Shown one piece after another: positions 1 to 8,198 of a DNA stretch of 64,000 bases. The stretch is from Austwickia sp. (lineage in GTDB: Bacteria > Actinomycetota > Actinomycetes > Actinomycetales > Dermatophilaceae), in assembly GCA_016711265.1 (NCBI GenBank), contig JADJTI010000004.1, positions 62,001 through 126,000 on the forward strand. The letters are read 5' to 3'. The notes under the pieces are model-generated. The model was not told where the DNA came from. It searched no databases and saw only the letters and a program-made list of their open reading frames with translations. How positions within the stretch are numbered: the stretch's first letter is position 1; each line of letters opens with the position of its first letter. Made by a program: the position numbers and the translations under genes.

Positions 1-178
1 CGGCGGCCAGCTGCGCCTGGCCTCCCTTGGTGGGGTCCGAACCGCCACCGTCAGGGTTGATGTACCAGGTCAACTCGTTGGCGGCCGTACCCGAGCCACA
101 GCCGCTCAAGCCTGCAGCCGCGCACACCAGCACGGTCGCCGTACCGATCAAGGATCGGGTGGTCCTGCGTCGTGGCAC
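1..178 (-). CDS. ABC transporter solute-binding lipoprotein, N-terminal fragment
   Basis: Only the first 59 residues are in the window; the gene continues past base 1. The GTG start at 178 follows the Shine-Dalgarno AAAGGAG at good spacing. Residues 1-27 form a lipoprotein signal peptide: Arg-rich start (VPRRRTTRS), a hydrophobic Ala/Val core and lipobox LSGC with Cys27. The mature start has the segment ELTWYINPDGG, which resembles the first strand of family 1 extracellular sugar-binding proteins (maltose/trehalose type). It would sit on the outer face of the membrane and feed an ABC importer encoded outside the window. The substrate is inferred only from this short match. Confidence 0.7.
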   Translation of the reverse strand, partial: MPRRRTTRSLIGTATVLVCAAAGLSGCGSGTAANELTWYINPDGGGSDPTKGGQAQLAA

Positions 179-514
179 CTCGACTCCTTTGTCTTGCGTG
201 TCTTGCTCGTCATGTCATCGCCCCAGCGGTCGACGGTTCACGCCGCACCGTGCTGGTCACGTTCACCCTGCCAGCCGGCGAAAGAGAGCTCTCGCATGCT
301 CGGCGGCACGTCGCGCCATCAGCTCGCCGACGTGGACAATCGTCATCCATCCGTGATGTCAAGCCCGGATGGCGCGATCGGGTGTCCTAAACCGATTCTG
401 GTGATGCACGCAACAGTACGCCGGACGGTCGTCTCGCGCTGCCCGACAGACCGGCGGTTCCGCGCCAGGCAATAGGCTGATCGCAGCAGTCTCGGATCGA
501 GGAGGAGCCGTCCC
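179..514. other. Divergent intergenic region, no gene seen
   Basis: This 336-bp stretch separates the solute-binding protein gene (minus) from fumarase (plus), so it must hold two divergent promoters. I see no convincing coding frame or RNA gene. A TANNNT hexamer, TAGGCT at 473-478, lies 37 bases before the fumarase start but lacks a clear -35 partner. The strong fumarase Shine-Dalgarno GAGGAGGAG is at the right edge. Confidence 0.5.
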
Positions 515-2197
515 ATGCCCGATTTCGCCTACGCAGACCTGCTTCCACTGGGTGAGGACCACACGCCGTACCGTTTGGTGACCTCCGAGGGAGTGCGGAC
601 GGTGGAGGGACCCGATGGTCGCACCTTCTTGGAGGTAGCTCCCGAGGCGTTGCGACTGTTGAGTGAGACCGCAATGCACGACATCGCGCACTACCTGCGC
701 CCCGGGCATCTGGCTCAGCTCCGGAAAATTCTGGAAGACCCCGAGGCCAGCAATAACGACAAGTTCGTTGCCCTCGACCTGCTGAAGAACGCCAACATCT
801 CCTCCGGTGGAGTGCTGCCGATGTGCCAAGACACCGGCACAGCGATCGTGATGGGCAAACGTGGGCAGCGAGTGCTGACCCAGGGCCCCGACGAACTGCC
901 GCTGAGCGAGGGCATCGGTCACGCCTACACGCGGCTGAACCTGCGCTACAGCCAGATGGCTCCGATCACCATGTGGGAGGAGAAGAACACGGGCAACAAC
1001 TTGCCCGCGCAGATCGAGCTGTACGCCGACACGGCCCCCGGACATGAGACGACGTACAAGTTCCTGTTCATGGCCAAGGGCGGCGGGTCGGCCAACAAGT
1101 CCTATCTCTACCAGGAGACCAAGGCGATCCTGAACCCGAACGCCATGATGGCGTTCCTGCGCGAGAAGATCGCATCCTTGGGTACGGCGGCCTGCCCGCC
1201 CTACCACCTGGCCATCGTGATCGGTGGCACCTCGGCCGAGTTCGCACTCAAGACCGCCAAGTACGCCTCCGCCCGCTACCTCGACACGCTGCCCACCGAG
1301 GGCGACCCCGCGACCGGGCACGGCATCCGGGACCTGGAGATGGAGGCCCAGGTCCACCGGCTCACCCAGGAACTGGGGATCGGGGCGCAGTTCGGCGGGA
1401 AGTACTTCTGTCACGACGTACGCGTCATCCGGCTGCCGCGGCACGGCGCCTCGCTACCGGTGGCGATTGCGGTGTCGTGTTCGGCCGACCGGCAGTGCCT
1501 GGCCAAGATCACCCCTGAGGGCGTCTTCATCGAGCAGCTTGAGTTCGAACCGGCCCAGTATCTGCCGGACGAGACGCAGAACGCCCTCATCGGGGGCACC
1601 GATGACGTGGTGGAGATCGACCTGCGGCGACCGATGGAGGAGATCCGCGCCGAGCTGAGCCGGTACCCCGTCAAGACTCGACTGTCCCTGACGGGCACCT
1701 TGGTGGTGGCCCGGGACATCGCCCACGCCGCCATCAAGGAAAGACTGGACGCGGGCGAGGAGATGCCCGACTACCTCAAAAACCACCCGGTGTATTACGC
1801 GGGTCCGGCCAAGACGCCGGAGGGGATGGCCTCGGGGTCGTTCGGCCCCACCACGGCGGGCCGGATGGACAGTTACGTCGACCAGTTCCAGGCCGCCGGC
1901 GGGTCCATGGTCATGCTGGCCAAGGGCAACAGGTCGGCGCAGGTGACCGTCGCGTGCAAGGCACACGGCGGCTTCTACCTGGGCTCGATCGGCGGCCCGG
2001 CTGCCCGATTGGCGCAGGACTGCATCCTCGACGTCAAGGTCTTGGAGTATCCGGAATTGGGCATGGAGGCCGTCTGGCAGATCGAGGTGAAGGACTTCCC
2101 CGCGTTCATCGTGGTCGACGACAAGGGCAACGACTTCTTCGCCTCGGTCGCACCCCAGCCGGCCGCGATGACCATCACAAGGCGGGAGTTGCTCTGA
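515..2197 (+). CDS. fumA: Class I fumarate hydratase (Fe-S)
   Basis: A 560-residue class I fumarase, close to the 548 residues of E. coli FumA. It interconverts fumarate and malate in the TCA cycle using an oxygen-sensitive [4Fe-4S] cluster. The three cluster ligands of the family are visible: Cys104 (LPMCQDTGT), Cys227 (TAACPPYH) and Cys322 (AVSCSADR). Both the N-terminal fumarase domain and the C-terminal beta-domain (GPTTAGRMDSY) are complete. GAGGAGGAG ends eight bases before the ATG. The stop codon overlaps the carbonic anhydrase start (ATGA), so the two genes form a translationally coupled pair. Confidence 0.95.
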   Translation: MPDFAYADLLPLGEDHTPYRLVTSEGVRTVEGPDGRTFLEVAPEALRLLSETAMHDIAHYLRPGHLAQLRKILEDPEASNNDKFVALDLLKNANISSGGVLPMCQDTGTAIVMGKRGQRVLTQGPDELPLSEGIGHAYTRLNLRYSQMAPITMWEEKNTGNNLPAQIELYADTAPGHETTYKFLFMAKGGGSANKSYLYQETKAILNPNAMMAFLREKIASLGTAACPPYHLAIVIGGTSAEFALKTAKYASARYLDTLPTEGDPATGHGIRDLEMEAQVHRLTQELGIGAQFGGKYFCHDVRVIRLPRHGASLPVAIAVSCSADRQCLAKITPEGVFIEQLEFEPAQYLPDETQNALIGGTDDVVEIDLRRPMEEIRAELSRYPVKTRLSLTGTLVVARDIAHAAIKERLDAGEEMPDYLKNHPVYYAGPAKTPEGMASGSFGPTTAGRMDSYVDQFQAAGGSMVMLAKGNRSAQVTVACKAHGGFYLGSIGGPAARLAQDCILDVKVLEYPELGMEAVWQIEVKDFPAFIVVDDKGNDFFASVAPQPAAMTITRRELL

Positions 2198-2856
2198 TGA
2201 AGGGTCTGGACAAGGGACCACGCCCGGCCACGCCGGCCCAGGCTTGGGCCGCCCTGGCGGCGGGCAACGAGCGGTTCGTGGGAGGACGCCCCGATCATCC
2301 CAATCAAGATGCTCAGCACCGGGGCGAACTCGTCGGTGGGCAGAACCCGTTCGCGGCGTTCTTCGGGTGCAGCGATTCGCGGGTCGCCGCCGAAGTGGTC
2401 TTCGATCAGGGCCTGGGCGACCTGTTCGTGGTGCGCACCGCGGGGCATGTCATCGATCCCAGCGTGCTGGGTTCGCTGGAGTTCGGGGTGTCGGTCCTGA
2501 AGATCCCCCTCATCGTGACCCTGGGTCACGACTCTTGCGGCGCAGTCAAAGCCACGATCGGCGCGATCGAGGATGGAACCATGCCGACGGGGTTCGTGCG
2601 GGACATCGTCGAGCGGGTGGTGGCCAGCGTGTTGGCTGCCCGCAATGTCGGCCCCGCCACCCCGGAGGCGGTGGAAGCGGTGCACGTGAAGCAGACCATG
2701 GAGTTGATGAAGGAACGCTCCACGGTCATCCGGGACGGGGTAGCCGCCGGGAGGCTTGGGCTGATCGGCTTGACCTATGCCCTGTCCGACGGCCGGGCGA
2801 AGATCGTACACGCGATCGGTGACGTTGGCGTGGAGTCACCCGGCACACCAGCCTGA
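2197..2856 (+). CDS. Beta-class carbonic anhydrase
   Basis: A 219-residue beta-carbonic anhydrase that interconverts CO2 and bicarbonate in the cytoplasm. Zinc ligands are Cys58 (in CSDSR, with the Asp60-Arg62 dyad), His111 and Cys114 (in HDSCG). The ATG overlaps the fumarase stop by four bases and uses GGCGGGAG inside the fumarase end as ribosome binding site. The frame is open further upstream, but that part antisense-overlaps fumarase coding sequence and lacks family similarity. A strong hairpin follows. Confidence 0.93.
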   Translation: MKGLDKGPRPATPAQAWAALAAGNERFVGGRPDHPNQDAQHRGELVGGQNPFAAFFGCSDSRVAAEVVFDQGLGDLFVVRTAGHVIDPSVLGSLEFGVSVLKIPLIVTLGHDSCGAVKATIGAIEDGTMPTGFVRDIVERVVASVLAARNVGPATPEAVEAVHVKQTMELMKERSTVIRDGVAAGRLGLIGLTYALSDGRAKIVHAIGDVGVESPGTPA

Positions 2857-2872
2857 CGAGAGTTCGACGCAC

Positions 2873-2910
2873 GACGGTGGCCCGGATGCGTTCGCATCCG
2901 GGCCACCGTC
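2873..2910. terminator. Bidirectional hairpin between carbonic anhydrase and rpsI
   Basis: A perfect 17-bp GC-rich stem closes a GTTC tetraloop, starting 17 bases after the carbonic anhydrase stop. It lies between convergent genes and has no T tract on either side, as is common for actinobacterial terminators. It would serve the fumarase operon and rplM-rpsI. Confidence 0.8.
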
Positions 2911-2963
2911 TGCGCATCAACGCTTGTGGAGCCGAACCGAGATGCTCGGCGCCAGCCGCAGCA

Positions 2964-3473
2964 TCAACGCTTGGAGTACTGAGGCGCCTTGCGGGCTTTC
3001 TTGAGACCGGCCTTCTTCCGCTCGGGAACACGAGCGTCCCGAGTCAGGAAGCCGGCCTTCTTGAGCGCCGGACGGTTCAGGTCGCTGTCGGCCTCGTTGA
3101 GGCTGCGCGCCACGCCCAGACGAACCGCGCCGGCCTGGCCGGACGGGCCTCCGCCGTGGACCCTGACCAGGATGTCGTAGGCACCGTCCAGGTCCAGGAC
3201 TTTCAGCGGCTCGTTCACGATCTGCTGGTGCACCTTGTTCGGGAAGTAGGCCTCCAGACTGCGTCCGTTGATCTTCCACTCCCCGGTGCCCGGGACGATC
3301 CGTACCCGGGCGATCGCCTGCTTGCGGCGGCCGGTCGCGGCGCCCGGCTGGCTGGCGCTGGGGCGGGCCGGCACCTCGGCGGCGCGGGTGTCCGTTTCGG
3401 TGGTGTACTCCGAAAGCGACGGTTCCTCCGCTTCCAGAAGTTCGTCGGTGGGGGCGTTTGTCGTGTCGGTCAC
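2964..3473 (-). CDS. rpsI: 30S ribosomal protein S9
   Basis: 169 residues. The C-terminal ~125 residues are the S9 core, from GRRKQAIARVRIVPG to the basic tail KAPQYSKR that reaches towards P-site tRNA. The first ~45 residues are an acidic low-complexity extension typical of actinobacterial S9. The GTG start at 3473 has GGCAGGAG upstream and follows the rplM stop by 12 bases, so it is the second gene of rplM-rpsI. Confidence 0.97.
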   Translation of the reverse strand: MTDTTNAPTDELLEAEEPSLSEYTTETDTRAAEVPARPSASQPGAATGRRKQAIARVRIVPGTGEWKINGRSLEAYFPNKVHQQIVNEPLKVLDLDGAYDILVRVHGGGPSGQAGAVRLGVARSLNEADSDLNRPALKKAGFLTRDARVPERKKAGLKKARKAPQYSKR

Positions 3474-3485
3474 GGCACTCCTGCC

Positions 3486-3929
3486 TTACTGCGCGACTTG
3501 CGAGATCGTGAAGGGGGTGGGCTGTTGAGCCTGGTGCGGGTGCGACGCGCCGGCGTACACCTTGAGCTTGGAGAGCTGCTTGCGGGCCAGCGTGTTCTTC
3601 GGGAGCATGCCGCGAATAGCCTTCTCCACGGCGCGTTCCGGGTACTTGGCCATCAGCTCGGTGTACGACGTCGCCCGCAGGCCGCCCGGGTATCCGGAGT
3701 GCCGGTAGGCCTTCTTCTGTTCGAGCTTCGCGCCGGTCAGCGCGACCTTGTCGGCGTTGATGATGATCACGAAGTCACCGGTGTCGACATGCGGGGCGAA
3801 CGTCGGCTTGTGCTTGCCGCGCAGCAGGATCGCCGCCTGGGACGCCAGCCGGCCGAGCACGACGTCCGTGGCGTCGATGACGTGCCAACGGCGCTCGACC
3901 TCGCCCGGCTTCGGGGTGTAGGTACGCAC
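3486..3929 (-). CDS. rplM: 50S ribosomal protein L13
   Basis: 147 residues, the normal L13 length, starting VRTYTPKPGEVERRWHVID. I chose the GTG at 3929 because it has GCAGGGA nine bases upstream and gives the family length. An upstream start would add 23 non-conserved residues. It is first in the rplM-rpsI operon. Confidence 0.96.
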   Translation of the reverse strand: MRTYTPKPGEVERRWHVIDATDVVLGRLASQAAILLRGKHKPTFAPHVDTGDFVIIINADKVALTGAKLEQKKAYRHSGYPGGLRATSYTELMAKYPERAVEKAIRGMLPKNTLARKQLSKLKVYAGASHPHQAQQPTPFTISQVAQ

Positions 3930-4055
3930 GGGATCGTTCCCTGCTTTCTTCGGATGCGTGTGGTGCGGAAGGGACGCCGTCGAAACGGCGGGTGTCACGT
4001 CGTACGGCTAAGACACGCTCGAAAGCACGCAACCCCGGTGACACAACAATCACCC

Positions 4056-4086
4056 ATTCTACCGATGAGCCCCCCCGCCACCCAAA
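4056..4086 (-). promoter_or_regulatory. Candidate rplM-rpsI promoter
   Basis: TAGAAT (4056-4061, read on the minus strand) fits the TANNNT -10 pattern. The only -35 candidate, TTTGGG at 4081-4086, is weak and gives a 19-base spacer. The leader to rplM would be about 120 bases. Confidence 0.3.
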
Positions 4087-4173
4087 GAAGCGCAGCGGAG
4101 CCGCTCACACGGGCGTGAGCTGCGGCGATGGTCCGGCGAACGTCGACCTCGACGGCGCACCACCTCATCTTTA

Positions 4174-4211
4174 CAAACAGATTGTGCAAACAGATTGTGC
4201 AACGGTAGCCT
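4174..4211 (+). promoter_or_regulatory. Tandem 13-bp repeats overlapping a leaderless promoter
   Basis: CAAACAGATTGTG occurs twice back to back (4174-4186 and 4187-4199). The first copy plus one base supplies a possible -35, TTGTGC (4182-4187). An 18-base spacer leads to TAGCCT (4206-4211), a TANNNT -10 ending six bases before the ATG at 4218. There is no Shine-Dalgarno, so the mRNA is probably leaderless. The tandem copies suggest operator half-sites, perhaps for autoregulation. Confidence 0.55.
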
Positions 4212-4217
4212 TGTCCC

Positions 4218-4907
4218 ATGCCAGCGAGCGACACCCCGACGGCGGCCTCGGTGCGGACCGCACAGAGCCGCGCTCTCGGCACGCTGGCGCACCCGCTGCG
4301 TTCTCGACTCCTGTGGGCGCTGCGCGAGGAGGGTCCCGCGACGGCCACGGCACTGGCGTCCACCGTAGGCACCAACTCCGGCGCCACGTCGTATCACCTG
4401 CGCAAGCTCGCAGAGGCGGGACTCATCGAAGACGCACCTGGCGGGCGCGGACGGGAACGGCGCTGGCGGGTCGTCAGCGGCCCACCCCCATGGAGAGCAC
4501 CGGATCTCGCAGACGACGACGCCTCGACGGCATTGCGCTGGCTGGAGCGCGACTACCTGCGACACTTCGCCGAGCGGGCGGAGCAGTGGATCGATGAGCA
4601 GGACCGGTGGCCGGCGCAGTGGTCCGGCGAAATGGGACTCTCCGATGCCCTAGCCCTGGTCGACGTGGACCACCTGCGGCAACTCCGCGTGGAGCTGGCC
4701 GAGGTGCTGGCGAGGTACCGCCGCCTCGGCCAAGGGAATCCCGGCGCCCGGCGGGTGGCGGTGTACACCTGCCTCTATCCGGTGGACCTCGACCGACCTC
4801 CGTTGGCCGACCCGGCGCCGGCCGCTCGGGCTCAGCCGGCGAGGCCGCTTCCCAGGCGGGGGAAGGGCTCGGTGGAGAACACGACCTCCACCGGCACGTC
4901 GAAGTAG
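4218..4907 (+). CDS. ArsR-like winged-helix transcriptional regulator
   Basis: 229 residues. Residues ~16-90 form an ArsR-type winged helix: ALGTLAHPLRSRLLWAL opens it, TNSGATSYHLRKLAEAGLI is the recognition helix and the start of the wing. The rest (~90-190) is a helical domain rich in Trp and Arg with no recognised ligand site, and the last ~30 residues are Pro/Arg-rich. No metal-binding Cys motif is seen, so metal sensing is unlikely. The last 76 bases overlap the convergent XRE regulator gene antisense. The target is unknown; the neighbouring exporter operon is a plausible guess. Confidence 0.75.
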   Translation: MPASDTPTAASVRTAQSRALGTLAHPLRSRLLWALREEGPATATALASTVGTNSGATSYHLRKLAEAGLIEDAPGGRGRERRWRVVSGPPPWRAPDLADDDASTALRWLERDYLRHFAERAEQWIDEQDRWPAQWSGEMGLSDALALVDVDHLRQLRVELAEVLARYRRLGQGNPGARRVAVYTCLYPVDLDRPPLADPAPAARAQPARPLPRRGKGSVENTTSTGTSK

Positions 4908-5068
4908 GCCGCGATCTTCAGGGCCAGGAACAGGCTCGGGGAGTACTCTCCCCGTTCCAGGTACCCGATCGTCTGGTAATGAACGCCGAGCGCCTCGGAC
5001 AGGGCCCGCCGCGACACCCCCCGCTCGGCGCGGAGCATGGCGATCCGATTGTGGACGTGTTCGGACAT
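4832..5068 (-). CDS. XRE-family helix-turn-helix regulator
   Basis: A 78-residue single-domain DNA-binding protein of the small Cro/YozG type. Residues 5-60 contain the helix-turn-helix (RRALSEALGVHYQTIGYLERG), followed by the usual tail ending in VEVVFSTEPFP. It is third in the ABC operon, starting seven bases after the permease stop. Such small XRE proteins often sit beside ABC-2 exporters and control them. The palindrome upstream of the ATPase gene is the obvious candidate target. Confidence 0.85.
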   Translation of the reverse strand: MSEHVHNRIAMLRAERGVSRRALSEALGVHYQTIGYLERGEYSPSLFLALKIAAYFDVPVEVVFSTEPFPRLGSGLAG

Positions 5069-5075
5069 GTCCTGG

Positions 5076-5933
5076 TCAGTATCCCTTGTTGAGGACCCGG
5101 TCCCGAGCGGCGGCGACGATGGAACCCGACTGCCGGCGAGCCATCCGACGCAGGAGCACCGGGGCGAGCAGCAGTCCCGCCACGGCCCACGCCGCAAGGA
5201 CCACGAACGTCGTGCCGGTGCGCCACGACTGCCCGATCTCCACCGCCATCGCGGCCTCCGGCAGCATGGATGAGCGCAGCCCCAAACCCACCCAGTACGT
5301 CGGCAGCGCTTGCCCGACGTACTGCAGCCACCCCGGCAGCGCGGTGATCGGGTAGAAGACTCCGGAGATCGCGAGCCATCCATAGAAGACGAGGCCCACC
5401 CAGGCCAAGGCCGTGGAGTTCGGCAGGACTGCACCGATGATGGCGCCCAGCGGCAAGACCGCCATCATGCCGAGCACCGCGAACCCCAGCAATCGAGCCC
5501 ACCCCGACGCGCCCTGGGGCCCCACCCCGTCGAACCAGAAGCCTGCGACGATCAACAACATGACGATGGGGACGAGCGTGATGGCGATGGTGAACACGGT
5601 GTTGGCCAGGAGGTGACTGGCCATGCCGTGCGGCACCGCCTTAGCGCGCAACAGCGTGCCGTCCTCCCGCTCGGTGACCAGCTGGCCGGCCACAGCGAGC
5701 CCTCCCGTGGTGACCAGGGACATGGCTACCAGCCCCGGGAGCCCGAAGGCAGCCACACTGATCGCCGACCCCACCAGCTGATTGCCGTCCAGCAACCGCA
5801 TCGCCACCAGCCCGATCGCGGGAAACAGAAACCAACCGATGACGTTCCATGAGGTCACTTCGATGCGCAGCGCAATCCTCACGTGGCGTAGGGCGCCGCG
5901 GACCACCGTCGCGGGGATCGAGGTCCCGGTCAT
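5076..5933 (-). CDS. ABC-2 type exporter permease
   Basis: 285 residues with six predicted membrane segments, roughly at 28-46, 58-82, 108-132, 145-168, 176-196 and 245-262. A family-typical segment, TEREDGTLLRAKAVP, lies between helices 2 and 3. It is the integral membrane half of a DrrB/ABC-2 exporter for lipophilic compounds. The ATG overlaps the ATPase stop (ATGA), so expression is coupled. The substrate cannot be read from the sequence. Confidence 0.88.
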   Translation of the reverse strand: MTGTSIPATVVRGALRHVRIALRIEVTSWNVIGWFLFPAIGLVAMRLLDGNQLVGSAISVAAFGLPGLVAMSLVTTGGLAVAGQLVTEREDGTLLRAKAVPHGMASHLLANTVFTIAITLVPIVMLLIVAGFWFDGVGPQGASGWARLLGFAVLGMMAVLPLGAIIGAVLPNSTALAWVGLVFYGWLAISGVFYPITALPGWLQYVGQALPTYWVGLGLRSSMLPEAAMAVEIGQSWRTGTTFVVLAAWAVAGLLLAPVLLRRMARRQSGSIVAAARDRVLNKGY

Positions 5934-6937
5934 GATCGCTCCTGGGGGGTCTGGTCCGGCGCCTGGTCCGGCGCCTGGTTCGGTGATGGCCGCCGCGCAT
6001 CAGTCCATAACGGCAGGGCACGTCCGCCGTGGACCGACTCCACGTCGCCGCCCAGGCCCATTTCGTATCGATGAACCAGCCCCACATAGGCGTCTTCGAG
6101 GGAGGCTCGACGGACTTCCAGATCGGTGACCGGGCCGCCGGGGGCGTTGAGCAGGGGCTTGAGGAAGGCCGCGGGATCGGTGGTGGCGTGGACGTGCGTA
6201 TGCCCGTCGCGGGTCCACCGAACCTCGGCGTCGGCGCGGACCTGCAGGCGTAAGGCATCCGGGGTACCTTCGGCCAGGATCGATCCCCCGGCCAGCAGCA
6301 GGATGCGATCGGCAACGCGCTCGGCCTCGTCCAGGTCATGTGTGGTGAGCAGGATGCTCACCTCGTCGTCGGCCAGAGCCCGGAGCAGGTCATGAAAGTC
6401 GCGGCGCGCCACGGGATCGAAACCGGCGGTGGGCTCGTCCAGGAACAGCAGCTCGGGGTTGCCGATGAGGCCCACCGCGACGTCGAGGCGGCGGCGCTCG
6501 CCACCGGAGAGGCGCAGGATCTGCCGCTGCCCCTTGTCCTCCAGGCCCACCCTGGCCAGCAGCTGGTCGACGTCCAACGGTCGCGGCCGGCCCGGTCGCC
6601 CGTACGGGCGGTAGAACTCGCCCAAGTGGGCCAGCAGCTCTCGGACCCGCCACTTCGCGTGATCGCGCCAGGACTGCAGCACCACACCGATCCGGGCCCG
6701 CCATTGCTCATCCGCCGTGGCCGGCTCTTGGCCCAGGACCCTCACCTCACCCCCGGACGCGACCCGGAAGCCCTCGAGAATTTCGATCGTCGTCGTCTTG
6801 CCGGCGCCGTTCGGCCCTAGCAGAGCGACCACCTCACCGGTGGCGATCGAGAAGTCCACGCCGGTCAGCACCGGCACGGACCCGTAGCTCATCTGCAACC
6901 CGGCCACCTGCACGATGGGTTCGGCTACCGTACTCAT
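5930..6937 (-). CDS. ABC exporter ATP-binding protein
   Basis: 335 residues. Walker A GPNGAGKT (41-48), signature LSGGERRR (143-150), Walker B LLFLDEP (163-169) and the switch His200 are all present, so the ATPase should be active. Residues ~225-310 are the C-terminal domain seen in DrrA/CcmA-type subunits. The tail has a short repeat (APDQ APDQ). No Shine-Dalgarno precedes the ATG. TACGAT lies seven bases upstream on the coding strand, suggesting a leaderless mRNA. Confidence 0.92.
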   Translation of the reverse strand: MSTVAEPIVQVAGLQMSYGSVPVLTGVDFSIATGEVVALLGPNGAGKTTTIEILEGFRVASGGEVRVLGQEPATADEQWRARIGVVLQSWRDHAKWRVRELLAHLGEFYRPYGRPGRPRPLDVDQLLARVGLEDKGQRQILRLSGGERRRLDVAVGLIGNPELLFLDEPTAGFDPVARRDFHDLLRALADDEVSILLTTHDLDEAERVADRILLLAGGSILAEGTPDALRLQVRADAEVRWTRDGHTHVHATTDPAAFLKPLLNAPGGPVTDLEVRRASLEDAYVGLVHRYEMGLGGDVESVHGGRALPLWTDARRPSPNQAPDQAPDQTPQERS

Positions 6938-6943
6938 GTCACT

Positions 6944-6967
6944 GATCGTAGTACTTCTACTATGATC
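6944..6967 (-). promoter_or_regulatory. 24-bp palindromic operator over the ABC operon promoter
   Basis: Arms GATCGTAGTA and TACTATGATC (plus strand) match in 9 of 10 positions around a 4-base centre. The site starts six bases upstream of the ATPase ATG and covers TACGAT (6945-6950, minus), a TANNNT -10 placed for a leaderless transcript. A bound regulator would block RNA polymerase directly. The XRE protein encoded in the operon is the likely ligand. Confidence 0.65.
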
Positions 6968-7296
6968 TGGATCATGAGTGCTTCAGACTAGGTGGCTCTT
7001 TTCCGGCGACGCAGGTCAGAAGGTGCGCGGACCCTGCCAGACTGCAGGCCCGTGGCAGAGGCCGCGGCGCACACCGTAGGCGCGCTCGGGCACCGATGGC
7101 CCACCGGAGACCGAGGTGGCCCGGGGCGGGCTGGCCGCGCCGCGGCGTACCGCTTGCCGAAGGCTCGTTCGCGTGTATGTCGCCGTCTCAGCCATGATGT
7201 CCCCCCGTGCCTACCGGAGCCGCGTCCTGCGCGAGCAGGTCCCCTTGCGGCGAATCCTGTGTCCGGGTCATCGCGCGATGACCTGTTGTGATTATG
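6968..7296. other. Intergenic stretch, no gene recognised
   Basis: About 330 bp between the ABC operon start and the truA stop. Plus-strand open frames here have no Shine-Dalgarno, no recognisable domain and Arg-rich compositions expected from chance frames in GC-rich DNA. I see no strong terminator hairpin after truA. Confidence 0.5.
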
Positions 7297-8187
7297 TCAC
7301 TCGGACGTTCGACCCGCAAGGTCCACCCGCACACTCCGAGCCGCGCGGGCGCGGTCGGCCAGGGCCACCGGGTCGGTCATGCTCGGGTACCCGACCTCCC
7401 TCAGGCAGAGCCCCCTTGCCGGCATGACGGTCACCCCCGAATCGCGGGATCGGCCGAGCAGCACGCTCTCCGGCCAGGACGACGGGCGACGCCCTTGGCC
7501 GACCGCCACGGTGCAGCCGACCAGAGCTCGCACCATCGAGTGGCAGAAAGCATCGGCGATCACCGTCGCGACGACGACGCCGTCAGGCTCCCGCCGCCAG
7601 GAGAACTCCTGCAGCGTGCGGATGGTCGTGGCCCCTTGGCGCCGCTTGCAGAACGCCGCGAAGTCGTGAAGTCCGAGCAGCACTTGAGCAGCCCGGTGGG
7701 CGCTGGCAACGTTCAGCTGAGGACGGATTTCCACGGTGTCGCGTCGCCGGCAGGGATCCAGCCACCCGAGGCGATCACCGAGCCGGTACTCATACCTGCG
7801 CCACAGGGCGGAAAACCGTGCATCGAACGCCGACGGAACCACCTGCGCTGCACGCACCACGATGTCGGGAGGGAGTACACCGGCCAACCGGACCGGGAGC
7901 GCCTGCTGCGGGGTCCGATCCGAGCGACCAGGCAATGCCGCCCACGCTGGGGCCGGCACATCCAGGTGCGCTACCGCGCCCGTCGCGTGCACCCCGGCGT
8001 CGGTGCGTCCGGCCACCGTCAGGCGCACTCCTGGCAACCGCAGCACCCGCGCCAGCGCAGCCGACAGCTCCGCCTCCACGCTCCGCAACCCCGGCTGGGC
8101 CGCCCACCCGCAGAAGTCCGTGCCGTCGTACCCGAAATCGAGCCGCACGCGCACAGGATCGTGAGCCTCCCCCGACTCCTGCTCCAC
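7297..8187 (-). CDS. truA: tRNA pseudouridine(38-40) synthase
   Basis: 296 residues. TruA isomerises uridines 38-40 in the anticodon arm of many tRNAs. Catalytic Asp63 is in the motif GRTDAGVHA. The conserved strand VRVRLDFGYDGTDFCGWA opens the domain and the C-terminal FCHSMVRALVG helix is intact. I chose the GTG at 8187 because AAGGAGG lies five bases upstream. Starting earlier would translate a 12-bp tandem repeat into a Cys/Arg/Gln repeat absent from the family. It follows rplQ, as in many actinobacteria. Confidence 0.94.
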   Translation of the reverse strand: MEQESGEAHDPVRVRLDFGYDGTDFCGWAAQPGLRSVEAELSAALARVLRLPGVRLTVAGRTDAGVHATGAVAHLDVPAPAWAALPGRSDRTPQQALPVRLAGVLPPDIVVRAAQVVPSAFDARFSALWRRYEYRLGDRLGWLDPCRRRDTVEIRPQLNVASAHRAAQVLLGLHDFAAFCKRRQGATTIRTLQEFSWRREPDGVVVATVIADAFCHSMVRALVGCTVAVGQGRRPSSWPESVLLGRSRDSGVTVMPARGLCLREVGYPSMTDPVALADRARAARSVRVDLAGRTSE

Positions 8188-8198
8188 AGCGACCTCCT

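Noticed and set aside
359..1444. 361-codon open frame antisense to fumarase
   Set aside because: It lies opposite a full, motif-verified fumarase; long antisense frames are expected in GC-rich codon usage and it has no domain or ribosome binding site.
2913..2972. Direct repeat of GCATCAACGCTTG near the rpsI end
   Set aside because: One copy is the rpsI 3' end and the other is just downstream; probably a small local duplication without further structure.
6992..7291. 99-residue plus-strand frame between the ABC operon and truA
   Set aside because: Arg-rich chance composition, no ribosome binding site, ends at the truA stop region.
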